DNA of 64,000 nt from Streptomyces bicolor (GTDB taxonomy: Bacteria > Actinomycetota > Actinomycetes > Streptomycetales > Streptomycetaceae): contig NZ_JOFS01000046.1 in NCBI RefSeq assembly GCF_000719285.1, positions 8,666 to 72,665 of the forward strand. The letters are read 5' to 3'. Each line of letters starts with the position of its first letter. Position 1 is the first letter of the stretch. Under the pieces are notes generated by a model. The model saw only the letters and a program-made list of their open reading frames with translations. It ran no database searches and was not told where the DNA came from. Of the stretch, positions 36,838 to 44,507 are shown in pieces. A program made the position numbers and the translations under genes.

Positions 36838-37152
36838 CGCATCCTCTGGCTGCAGTTCTTCCTGCACCTGTACTGGACAGCGGGCGCCACCATCGGGGCG
36901 CTGCTCGGAGGCCTCGTTCCGGACGGCGTCACCGGCCTGGACTTCGCTCTGACCGCCCTGTTCACCGTCCTGGCCGTCGACGCCGTCCGCGAGTGGCGCG
37001 GCGACCTGTCGAACCCGCTGCTCGCCCTGCTCAGCGCCCTGGCCGCCCGCCTTCTCCTCCCCGGCCGGCTGCTCCTCGCGGCCTTCGCCCTGTTCCTCGC
37101 CGGGCTCCTGGCCCGGCACCTCGCCACCGCCCGGAAGCCGAGCCATGCCTGA
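36838..37152 (+). pseudogene. 3' remnant of azlC (branched-chain amino acid exporter subunit)
   Basis: The 105 codons encode the second half of an AzlC protein: LHLYWTAGATIGALLGGLVP, DGVTGLDFALTALFTVLAVD, and a basic C-terminus. A TGA at 36823-36825 closes the frame only five codons before the homology begins, and there is no start codon or ribosome site. The N-terminal half (about 130 residues) is missing. The stop overlaps the AzlD start by 8 bases, as in intact azlCD operons. The break lies next to the divergent GH5 gene, so a deletion or insertion removed the front. Confidence 0.75.
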
Positions 37153-37474
37153 CGCCCGCTACGCCATCGCCGCGGTGATCGTCGCCGCCGCCGTCACCTG
37201 GGCCCTGCGCGCCCTGCCGTTCGCCGCCCTCGCCCCGCTGCGCGCGAGCACCACCGTGCGGTACCTCAGCACCCGTATGCCCGCCGGCGTCATGGTGATC
37301 CTCGTCGTCTACTGCCTGCGCGACCTGCCGCTCACCCAACCCCGTGTCCTCGCCCCGCTGTCGGCGTTCACCCTCACCGTCGGCGTGCACCTGTGGCGCC
37401 GCAACGCCCTGTTGAGCATCCTCGGGGGTACGGCCCTGCACGTGACGTTGACCAGTACGGTGTTCGCCCACTGA
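37145..37474 (+). CDS. azlD: AzlD-family branched-chain amino acid transport protein
   Basis: This 109-residue membrane protein has four hydrophobic segments in the usual AzlD order (YAIAAVIVAAAVTWALRALP, MPAGVMVILVVYCLRDL, LSAFTLTVGVHLWRRNALLS, ILGGTALHVTLTSTVF). AzlD is the small partner of AzlC in amino acid export. Here the AzlC gene is truncated, so AzlD probably lacks a partner. The ATG lies inside the azlC 3' end. Confidence 0.85.
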   Translation: MPDARYAIAAVIVAAAVTWALRALPFAALAPLRASTTVRYLSTRMPAGVMVILVVYCLRDLPLTQPRVLAPLSAFTLTVGVHLWRRNALLSILGGTALHVTLTSTVFAH

Positions 37475-37518
37475 GGGCACCGCGTCCCCAGGAAGTCCCC
37501 GAGGAAGGCAGGACCCCC

Positions 37519-38295
37519 ATGCCGGCCAAGAACCTCACCGCCAACCGCGCGGCCCTCGGCCATCGCCTCGCCTACGCCCTGCGCCACCCCGACCGCGTGC
37601 CCCGCCATCTGGCCCGCACCGCCCGGGACATATGGCTGCGCAGCCGCCACCCGGACCATGTCTCCTACTACCGCGCCGTGATGCGCTCCGACACCCGGGC
37701 CGACCCCGACGCGGCCGTCGGCAGCCACAGCCGTGAACGGTGGCTGGCGCTCGGGGCTCTGCAGTTCGACTACCTGGTCGGTCACGGCCTGCGTCCCGAG
37801 CACCGGATGTTGGAGATCGGCTGCGGCAACCTGCGCGGCGGCTGGCGGTTCATCCAGCACCTAGACCCCGGTCACTACTACGGCATCGACATCTCGCCCG
37901 ACATCCTCTTCGCCGCCCAGGACACCATCGCCGAGATGGGCCTGCAGCAACGGCTCCCCACGCTCACCCCGGTGCGCGACCTGACGCTGCGGTTCCTGCC
38001 CGACGCCCACTTCGACGTCGTGCACGCGCACAGCGTCTTCTCCCACTCGCCGCTCCCGGTCATCGAGGAGTGCCTGGCCAACGTCGGCCGGGTGCTCGCC
38101 CCCGGCGGCTGGTTCGACTTCACCTTCGACCGCACCGAGGGCGAGGAACACCACGTCCTGCGGGAGGACTTCTACTACCGCACCGAGACCCTCGTCGCCC
38201 TGGCCGAGAAGCACGGCCTGCGGGCCCGCTTCATGACGGACTGGGAGGCGCTGCCGCACGGCCAGTCGAAAATCCGGGTCACCCACGCGGAGTGA
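37519..38295 (+). CDS. Class I SAM-dependent methyltransferase
   Basis: This 258-residue protein starts at the ATG at 37519 (AKNLTANRAALGHRLAYALR). It has the SAM motif HRMLEIGCGNLRGGWRFIQH, the second motif YYGIDISPDILFAAQDTIAE and VLAPGGWFDFTFDRTEGEEH. The N-terminal basic helix and the AVGSHSRERWLALGALQFDY segment resemble methyltransferases linked to glycosylation or sugar modification. The acceptor is unknown. It is 44 bases behind azlD and may share its transcript. Confidence 0.8.
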   Translation: MPAKNLTANRAALGHRLAYALRHPDRVPRHLARTARDIWLRSRHPDHVSYYRAVMRSDTRADPDAAVGSHSRERWLALGALQFDYLVGHGLRPEHRMLEIGCGNLRGGWRFIQHLDPGHYYGIDISPDILFAAQDTIAEMGLQQRLPTLTPVRDLTLRFLPDAHFDVVHAHSVFSHSPLPVIEECLANVGRVLAPGGWFDFTFDRTEGEEHHVLREDFYYRTETLVALAEKHGLRARFMTDWEALPHGQSKIRVTHAE

Positions 38296-38308
38296 ACCGA
38301 CTCCTCGT

Positions 38309-38342
38309 CAGTAGGTCATCCAGTACCGGCCAGTAGGTCATC
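38309..38342 (+). promoter_or_regulatory. Direct repeat/palindrome, candidate TetR operator
   Basis: CAGTAGGTCATC occurs at 38309-38320 and 38331-38342, 22 bases apart (two helical turns). Between the two copies lies TACCGGCCAGTA, a near-perfect palindrome of TetR type. A promoter follows, and a TetR gene is downstream in the same direction. Confidence 0.5.
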
Positions 38343-38354
38343 TGTCCCGGACTC

Positions 38355-38383
38355 TTGACTCGGCATGCGGCAGTGGCCATCCT
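38355..38383 (+). promoter_or_regulatory. Candidate promoter of the M19-like hydrolase gene
   Basis: TTGACT at 38355-38360, a 17-base spacer and CATCCT at 38378-38383 fit a sigma-70-type promoter about 20 bases before the ATG at 38405. The -10 element is weak. Confidence 0.4.
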
Positions 38384-38404
38384 CGTCGGACATCTTGCGA
38401 GGTC

Positions 38405-40513
38405 ATGACAAGTCGACCCCGCCATCCCGCCGACCGAGGGACGTGGGCTGTGACCAGTGCCGGACGCCCGTACCGCAGACGCAAAAACGTCACTGTTGTG
38501 TCGCTCCTCCTGCTCGTGCTGTCCGTCGCGCTCGGCCCCACGCCGAGTTCGGCGGCCGGAACCGACTGGTGGAACCCGACCGCACGGCCCGCGCCGGACT
38601 CCCGGCTCAACGTCACGGGCGAGCCCTTCACCGGCACCAACGCCGAGGGCGAGGTACGCGGTTTCGTCGACGCGCACGACCACATCTTCTCCAACGAGGC
38701 CTTCGGCGGCCGTCTGATCTGCGGAAAGCCCTTCTCCGAGCAGGGCATCGCCGACGCCCTCAAGGACTGCCCCGAGCACTACCCCGACGGCTCGCTCGCC
38801 ATCTTCGACTTCATCACCAACGGCGGCGACGGCAAGCACGACCCGGTCGGCTGGCCCACCTTCAAGGACTGGCCCGCCCACGACTCGCTGACCCACCAGC
38901 AGAACTACTACGCCTGGATCGAGCGGGCCTGGCGCGGCGGCCAGCGCGTGCTCGTCAACGACCTCGTCACCAACGGCGTGATCTGCTCCGTGTACTTCTT
39001 CAAGGACCGCAGCTGTGACGAGATGACGTCCATCCGGCTGCAGGCCAAGCTCACGTACGACATGCAGGCCTACATCGACAAGATGTACGGCGGCACCGGA
39101 AAAGGCTGGTTCCGGATCGTCACCGACAGCGCGCAGGCCCGCGAGGTCATCGAGCAGGGCAAGCTGGCGGTCATCCTCGGCGTCGAGACCTCCGAGCCGT
39201 TCGGCTGCAAGCAGATCCTCGACATCGCGCAGTGCAGCAAGGAGGACATCGACAAGGGCCTGGACGAGCTGTACGCGCTGGGCGTGCGCAGCATGTTCCT
39301 GTGCCACAAGTTCGACAACGCCCTGTGCGGGGTCCGCTTCGACGAGGGCACCCTAGGAACGGCCATCAACGTCGGCCAGTTCCTGTCGACCGGCACCTTC
39401 TGGAAGACGGAGAAGTGCACCGGACCGCAGCACGACAACCCCATCGGCGGTGCCGCGGCACCCGCAGCCGAGAAGGAGCTCCCGGCGGGCGTGGAGGTCC
39501 CCTCGTACGACGCGGACGCCCAGTGCAACGTCCGAGGCCTCACCGAACTCGGCGAATACGCCGTACGGGGCATGATGAAACGCAAGATGATGCTCGAGAT
39601 CGACCACATGAGCGTCAAGGCCACCGGCCGGGTGCTCGACATCTTCAAGGCCGAGTCGTACCCCGGCGTGCTCTCCTCGCACAGCTGGATGGACCTGGAC
39701 TGGACCGAACGGGTCTACGACCTCGGCGGCTTCATCGCCCAGTACATGCACGGCTCCGAGGGCTTCATCGCGGAGGCGAAGCGCACCGAGGCCCTGCGCG
39801 ACAAGTACGGCGTGGGCTACGGCTACGGCACCGACATGAACGGCGTCGGCGGCTGGCCGGGACCGCGCGGCGCGGACGCCCCGAACAAGGTGACGTACCC
39901 CTTCCAGAGCGTCGACGGCGGCTCCCTCATCGACCGGCAGACCACCGGCGAGCGCACCTGGGACCTCAACACCGACGGAGCCGCCCACTACGGCCTCGTC
40001 CCGGACTGGATCGAGGACATCCGCCGCGTCGGCGGCCAGGACGTGGTGGACGACCTCTTCCGGGGCGCCGAGTCCTACCTCGACACCTGGGGGGCCTCCG
40101 AGAACCACGAGGCCGGGGTCAATCTGGCGCGTGGTGCGAGCACCTCGGCCAGTTCCTCCGAGTGGAGCCTGTTCACCAGCTACCAGCCGAACCGGGCCGT
40201 CGACGGCGACGGCCGCACCCGCTGGGCGAGCGACTGGAGCGCCGACCAGTGGTACCAGGTCGACCTCGGCGCCACCCACCGGGTCGGCCGGGTCACCCTC
40301 GACTGGGAGCGCGCGTACGGCAAGTCGTACCGCGTCGAGCTCTCCACCGACGGCGCGAACTGGCGGACCGCCTGGTCCACCACCGCCGGTGACGGCGGCC
40401 TGGACACGGCCAGATTCACCGGCACGCCGGCCAGATACGTCCGCATCCACGGGCTGGAGCGCGGCACCGAGTGGGGCTACTCCCTCTACGAGGTCGGCGT
40501 CCACAGCAGCTGA
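38405..40513 (+). CDS. Secreted M19-like metal-dependent hydrolase with discoidin domain
   Basis: This 702-residue protein has a signal peptide ending near SSAAG after an Arg/Lys-rich start. The catalytic part carries the membrane-dipeptidase-type pattern: FVDAHDHIF (metal ligands), GVETSEPFGC, EIDHMSVKATGRVLDIF, VLSSHSWMD and YGTDMNGVGG. The last 130 residues are an F5/8 type C (discoidin, CBM32-like) carbohydrate-binding domain (NRAVDGDGRTRWASDWSADQ, YVRIHGLERGTEWGYSLYEV). It is probably an extracellular peptidase or amidohydrolase bound to glycans. It is followed after 19 bases by a TetR gene. Confidence 0.78.
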   Translation: MTSRPRHPADRGTWAVTSAGRPYRRRKNVTVVSLLLLVLSVALGPTPSSAAGTDWWNPTARPAPDSRLNVTGEPFTGTNAEGEVRGFVDAHDHIFSNEAFGGRLICGKPFSEQGIADALKDCPEHYPDGSLAIFDFITNGGDGKHDPVGWPTFKDWPAHDSLTHQQNYYAWIERAWRGGQRVLVNDLVTNGVICSVYFFKDRSCDEMTSIRLQAKLTYDMQAYIDKMYGGTGKGWFRIVTDSAQAREVIEQGKLAVILGVETSEPFGCKQILDIAQCSKEDIDKGLDELYALGVRSMFLCHKFDNALCGVRFDEGTLGTAINVGQFLSTGTFWKTEKCTGPQHDNPIGGAAAPAAEKELPAGVEVPSYDADAQCNVRGLTELGEYAVRGMMKRKMMLEIDHMSVKATGRVLDIFKAESYPGVLSSHSWMDLDWTERVYDLGGFIAQYMHGSEGFIAEAKRTEALRDKYGVGYGYGTDMNGVGGWPGPRGADAPNKVTYPFQSVDGGSLIDRQTTGERTWDLNTDGAAHYGLVPDWIEDIRRVGGQDVVDDLFRGAESYLDTWGASENHEAGVNLARGASTSASSSEWSLFTSYQPNRAVDGDGRTRWASDWSADQWYQVDLGATHRVGRVTLDWERAYGKSYRVELSTDGANWRTAWSTTAGDGGLDTARFTGTPARYVRIHGLERGTEWGYSLYEVGVHSS

Positions 40514-40532
40514 CACCCACGAAAGGGGCTCC

Positions 40533-41129
40533 ATGGCACGGTTGCCGTCCGCCGAGCGGCGGCGACAGCTCACCGAGGCGGCGATCAGGGCGATGGCCCG
40601 GGACGGCGTACCCAACACGACGACCCGGTCCATCGCCGCCGAGGCGGGCGTCTCGCTGAGCGTCTTCCACTACTGCTTCGACTCCAAGCAGGAGCTGATC
40701 GAGTCCGTCATCACGACCATCACCGGGCACTACGTGACGCTGGTCAAGGAGGCCCTACGGCCCCGGGCCACCCTGGAGGAGACCGTCCGGGCCGGTTTCC
40801 AGGCCTACTGGGACCACGTCCGCGCCCACCCGGACGAGCACATGCTCACCTACGAGCTGACCCAGTACGCCTTGCGCCGGCCCGGCTTCGAGCACCTGGC
40901 GCGACGCCAGTACGAGCTGTACGCCGAGACGTACGCCGACCTCATCGACCAGCTGCGGCAGAGCATGGGCCTGCGCCTGCGCGTCCCCGCCCCCGTCCTG
41001 GCCCGCTACCTGGCCGCGATGACCGACGGACTGACCCTCAACTACCTCGTGCTCGGCGACGAGGCTGCCTGGAACGACATCCTCGACACCGTCACCGCGC
41101 ACATGGCCGGCCTGGTGAGCGAGACCTGA
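40533..41129 (+). CDS. TetR-family transcriptional regulator
   Basis: This 198-residue protein has the TetR helix-turn-helix (TTRSIAAEAGVSLSVFHYCF, DSKQELIESV) at residues about 30-58 and a helical ligand domain (YELTQYALRRPGFEHLARRQ). The ATG has AAAGGGG upstream. It is in the same operon as the secreted hydrolase, and a palindromic site lies in front of that gene, so it may repress its own operon. The ligand is unknown. Confidence 0.85.
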   Translation: MARLPSAERRRQLTEAAIRAMARDGVPNTTTRSIAAEAGVSLSVFHYCFDSKQELIESVITTITGHYVTLVKEALRPRATLEETVRAGFQAYWDHVRAHPDEHMLTYELTQYALRRPGFEHLARRQYELYAETYADLIDQLRQSMGLRLRVPAPVLARYLAAMTDGLTLNYLVLGDEAAWNDILDTVTAHMAGLVSET

Positions 41130-41138
41130 CGGGGTACG

Positions 41139-42254
41139 TCACCCGTGCGCGGCGGCCCGGTCCCGGGCCGGTTGCGCGGTCTCCCTCCGGAACCACCACC
41201 GCAGGTCCGGTTCCACCACCCAGCGCAAGGCGCGCCGGACGGGCGGTGCGCACAGCAGCGTCACGACCACGGCGGCCACGAGGGTGACGACGACCGCGCC
41301 GAGCGGCCGGTGGATCCAGGCGGGGTCGTACCAGCCCCAGAACTTGGCCCCCTGCGCGACAAAACCGTGCAGCAGATAGCCGTACAGCGTGCCCGCCCCC
41401 AGCACCGTGCACCACATCCGCCGGCCGGGCACCCAGGCCAGGAAGCACGCCACCAGCAGCAGCGAGCAGACGAACAGCACCGGCGTCATCACCACTCCGT
41501 ACCACCCGGGCGCCCCCAGCTCCTCGGCACTGTCGCGGTGGTAGAACCAGCCGCCCGTCATCCGCGGGACCGCCCAGTACGCCACCACCGACGCGCACGC
41601 GAACACGGGCACGGCCGCGATCCGCACCGCCCGGCGTCGCACCAGCCGGAAGTGCTCCGGCCTCAGCGACAGCCCCAGCACGAAGTACGGCAGGAATTGC
41701 AGGGCGCGCTGCAGGTCCAGGTCGTTGCCGATGGACGGCGACAGGGTGGCCAGCATCGCCACGCCGAGCGCGAGCGGCACCGGCAGCCGCACCCGCTGCC
41801 ACAGCGGGGTGGTCAGCCGCCACAGGAACAGCGCCGCCAGGAACCACGTCAGGTAGAGCGGGTCCAGCAGGGTGATCGGGCGGTCCGGCTCCTGGTCGGT
41901 CCACCTGGTGAAGAGGGTGTACGCCGTCTCGAAGACGACGTAAGGGACGACAAGGCCGGTGACCAGGCGCTCGAGGTGTTTGGGGCGGCCGTCGAAGCCG
42001 CGGGAGAAGTACCCGGACATGATGATGAAGGCCGGCATGTGGAAGGCGTACACGAGCATGTACAGCGCGCTTACGCTCCGGCTGCCGTCCCGCAGCGGCT
42101 CCCACGCATGCCCCACCGCCACCAGCACGATCGCCGCGTACTTGGCGTTGTCGAAGAACGGGTCCCGCTGGTCGGCGGGCCCGGGAGGCGCTGCCGTGGC
42201 GCGACCGGGAGCGGTGGCCGGGGCGGTGACGGCTGTGGGGACGGGCTTCGGCAT
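41139..42254 (-). CDS. Membrane acyltransferase (acyltransferase_3 / OafA-like)
   Basis: The protein has about 371 residues with ten hydrophobic helices. The family start DPFFDNAKYAAIVLVAVGHA (with the catalytic His in VGHAWEP) and YAFHMPAFIIMSGYFSRGF, R-rich cytoplasmic loop RPKHLERLVTGLVVPYVVFE are typical of acyltransferase family 3 enzymes that O-acylate sugars or polymers. The ATG at 42254 gives a start close to the family average. An in-frame upstream start at 42335 would add 27 Arg-rich residues. It diverges from the repeat protein. Confidence 0.8.
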   Translation of the reverse strand: MPKPVPTAVTAPATAPGRATAAPPGPADQRDPFFDNAKYAAIVLVAVGHAWEPLRDGSRSVSALYMLVYAFHMPAFIIMSGYFSRGFDGRPKHLERLVTGLVVPYVVFETAYTLFTRWTDQEPDRPITLLDPLYLTWFLAALFLWRLTTPLWQRVRLPVPLALGVAMLATLSPSIGNDLDLQRALQFLPYFVLGLSLRPEHFRLVRRRAVRIAAVPVFACASVVAYWAVPRMTGGWFYHRDSAEELGAPGWYGVVMTPVLFVCSLLLVACFLAWVPGRRMWCTVLGAGTLYGYLLHGFVAQGAKFWGWYDPAWIHRPLGAVVVTLVAAVVVTLLCAPPVRRALRWVVEPDLRWWFRRETAQPARDRAAAHG

Positions 42255-42479
42255 CCCACGCGCCTCACCACTTCCGGGGCGGGCAAACCTCCTGTGGGGA
42301 TACCCGCCGGTCACCCGCCGAGGTGCCCGGGCCATAGGGCCGTAGGGGTGCCGCCGTAACCCATGTGATCGCTCCGAATGGTGCGACTCGGGGGAATGGC
42401 TGACGGTGGATCACGTCAAGGTCTGGCCCAAGCGGTGATGAAGCGTCAGCCGCCCAGGCCGTGACGAAAGGATTCACCT

Positions 42480-43553
42480 ATGCGCTCTGCCCGCATGCTG
42501 CTCGCCACCGCGACGGCTACGGCCGCCCTGGCGATCGCGCCCGCCGCATACGCCATCACCGCGAGTGACTGGGACAAGGAGGACTCGTCCTCCTACAGCG
42601 AGGACCACGACAAGGACTCCGGCAAGGAGCACGGCTCCGGCAAGGAGGAGGAGAAGGGGAAGGACTACGGCAAGGACGACTACAGCAAGGACGACTACAG
42701 CAAGGACGAGTACGACAAGGACTACAGCAAGGACCACGACAAGGAAAGCAAGCACGACGAGCCCAAGGGCGGCGTCCACACGGGTGGCGGAGCGCTGGCG
42801 GCGGCCCTGACGGACGAGCACGACAAGGACGACTACAGCAAGGACGAGCACGGCAAGGACGACTACAGCAAGGACGAGCACGGCAAGGACGAGCACGGCA
42901 AGGACGACTACAGCAAGGACGAGCACGGCAAGGACGAGCACGGCAAGGACGACTACGACAAGGACTCCGGCAAGGAGTACGACAAGGAAAGCAAGCACGA
43001 GAAGCCCAAGGGCGGCGTGCACACCGGTGGCGGAGCGCTGGCGGCGGCTCTGACGGACGAGCACGACAAGGACGACTACAGCAAGGACGAGCACGGCAAG
43101 GACGACTACAGCAAGGACGACTACAGCAAGGAGGAGCACGGCAAGGACGACGAGCACGGCAAGGACGACTACGACAAGGACTCCGGCAAGGAGTACGACA
43201 AGGGAAGCAAGCACGAGAAGCCCAAGGGCGGCGTGCACACCGGTGGCGGAGCGCTGGCGGCGGCCCTGAGGGGCGGCGACAAGGACTCGAAGTTCGACCC
43301 GGACAGCTACAAGGAGGACGGTCACGAGAAGGACTCCTGGGGCGGCGACCACGACAAGGACTCGTGGAAGGGCGACGAGCACGGCAAGGAGTCCTGGGGC
43401 GGCGACCACGACAAGCCGCACGGCGGGATGCACACCGGTGGCGGCGGCCTCGCCGAGCCGGGTGTCACCGCCGGTGGGCTCGCCATGCTGGCGGTAGCCG
43501 GCACCGGCGTGTACGCGCTGCGCCGTAAGAAGGCATCCGGAACCGCGGCCTGA
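42480..43553 (+). CDS. Secreted polyampholyte repeat protein with sorting-signal-like motifs
   Basis: This 357-residue protein has a signal peptide (cleavage after AYA, residue 25). Residues 26-310 are almost only Asp, Glu, Lys, His, Ser, Gly and Tyr, in DDYSKDEHGKD-type repeats, and should be disordered. A block PKGGVHTGGGALAAAL occurs at residues 95-110, 176-191 and 248-263. A fourth copy, PHGGMHTGGGGLA, at 313-325 is followed by a helix (VTAGGLAMLAVAGTGVYAL) and RRKK, i.e. a cell-wall sorting signal with HTG in place of LPxTG. A class F sortase gene is 115 bases downstream on the same strand, so this is its likely substrate. The repetition of the motif inside the protein is unusual. Confidence 0.75.
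   Translation: MRSARMLLATATATAALAIAPAAYAITASDWDKEDSSSYSEDHDKDSGKEHGSGKEEEKGKDYGKDDYSKDDYSKDEYDKDYSKDHDKESKHDEPKGGVHTGGGALAAALTDEHDKDDYSKDEHGKDDYSKDEHGKDEHGKDDYSKDEHGKDEHGKDDYDKDSGKEYDKESKHEKPKGGVHTGGGALAAALTDEHDKDDYSKDEHGKDDYSKDDYSKEEHGKDDEHGKDDYDKDSGKEYDKGSKHEKPKGGVHTGGGALAAALRGGDKDSKFDPDSYKEDGHEKDSWGGDHDKDSWKGDEHGKESWGGDHDKPHGGMHTGGGGLAEPGVTAGGLAMLAVAGTGVYALRRKKASGTAA
42762..43434 (+). repeat. Repeat region of the polyampholyte protein gene
   Basis: The DNA encodes the four GGVHTGGG-type blocks and the DDYSKDEHGKD repeats between them. The block starts lie at 42762, 43005, 43221 and 43416, so the spacing shrinks from 243 to 216 to 195 bases. The repeats are in frame and near-identical at the DNA level, which favours slippage or recombination. 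Confidence 0.75.
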
Positions 43554-43668
43554 CCATGCCCGATGACATAACCGCCGTGGCCGCCGCGCGTGCGTCGCGC
43601 GCCGCGGCGGCCCCGCTTACCTCTACCCCTGTCGTGTCCCCTGCCCTGCCCGAATGAGGTGGTACCCG

Positions 43669-44391
43669 ATGGCCGACGGCCGTCCTCCGTCCCCCGAAGC
43701 CGAGCCGGCTGCTCCCGACACCGTTTCCCTGCCCTCACAGCGCATAAGGCGCACGGCAGTGGCGTTGTTCTGGAGCGCGGTCGTCGCCATGGTCCTGGTG
43801 GTGACCCTGCCCGACGGCCGGCACGAGGCGTCCGAAGCCCGTCGCGCACCGCACGCTCCATCCGTCGTCGAGTCGTCCGCCGAGCCGGAGGGCGCGGGCA
43901 AGCCGTCCGCGCACACCCAGCGCGCCGAGGGCAAGCATCTGCCCAGGTCCCGGCCGGTACGCCTGCTCATCCCCAAGATCTCGGTCGACGCGCCCTTCAC
44001 CGACCTCGCCATCGGCAGCTCGGGCCAGCTCGAGCCCCCGCCGGCCAACGACACCAACCTCGTCGGCTGGCACGCCAAGGGAGCGTCCCCCGGTGAGGCG
44101 GGCACGTCGATCATCGCCGGGCACGTGGACACCACGACGTCCCCCGCGGTGTTCGTGAGCCTGAGCGAGCTGAAGAAGGGCGACCGCTTCCAGGTGCTGA
44201 GAGAGGACGGGCGCAAGCCCTCCTTCGTGATCGACAGTGTGGAGACGTTCGACAAGGACAGCTTCCCCAGCAAGCGGGTGTACGGCGACACCCCCCGGGC
44301 CCAGGTCCGGCTCATCACCTGCGCCGGCGACTACGACCGCAGCGCCAAGGACTACACCGCGAACCTGGTCGTCTTCGCCCATCTCGCATGA
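43669..44391 (+). CDS. Class F sortase
   Basis: This 240-residue membrane-anchored transpeptidase has one N-terminal helix (TAVALFWSAVVAMVLVVTLP, residues about 29-48), an extracytoplasmic linker and the sortase barrel. PVRLLIPKISVDAPFTDLAI opens the domain; the catalytic His152 is in IIAGHVDT and Cys218 in RLITCAGDYD. This pattern fits class F enzymes of actinobacteria. The ATG at 43669 has GAGGTGG 6 bases upstream and is preferred over the ATG at 43654. The repeat protein directly upstream is the probable substrate. The sortase recognition motif is not known from sequence. Confidence 0.85.
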   Translation: MADGRPPSPEAEPAAPDTVSLPSQRIRRTAVALFWSAVVAMVLVVTLPDGRHEASEARRAPHAPSVVESSAEPEGAGKPSAHTQRAEGKHLPRSRPVRLLIPKISVDAPFTDLAIGSSGQLEPPPANDTNLVGWHAKGASPGEAGTSIIAGHVDTTTSPAVFVSLSELKKGDRFQVLREDGRKPSFVIDSVETFDKDSFPSKRVYGDTPRAQVRLITCAGDYDRSAKDYTANLVVFAHLA

Positions 44392-44507
44392 CCCGCCGCC
44401 GGCTCGGGCCGGGCTCCTTCCCGAACCCCTGCACTCCGCGCTGACCTCGTGTCTTACAGTGACTGCGACCAGTTCCGGTGACTGAACCTGTGAGGTAGTC
44501 GCGAACC

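Noticed and set aside
42762..43300. CRISPR-like repeat array
   Set aside because: The repeats are in-frame coding repeats of variable spacing, not short repeats with unique spacers of constant length.
42474..43433. Minus-strand Val/Leu-rich protein opposite the repeat gene
   Set aside because: It is the complement of the Asp/Lys codons and has no signal peptide or ribosome site; the plus-strand protein has a proper secretion and sorting layout.
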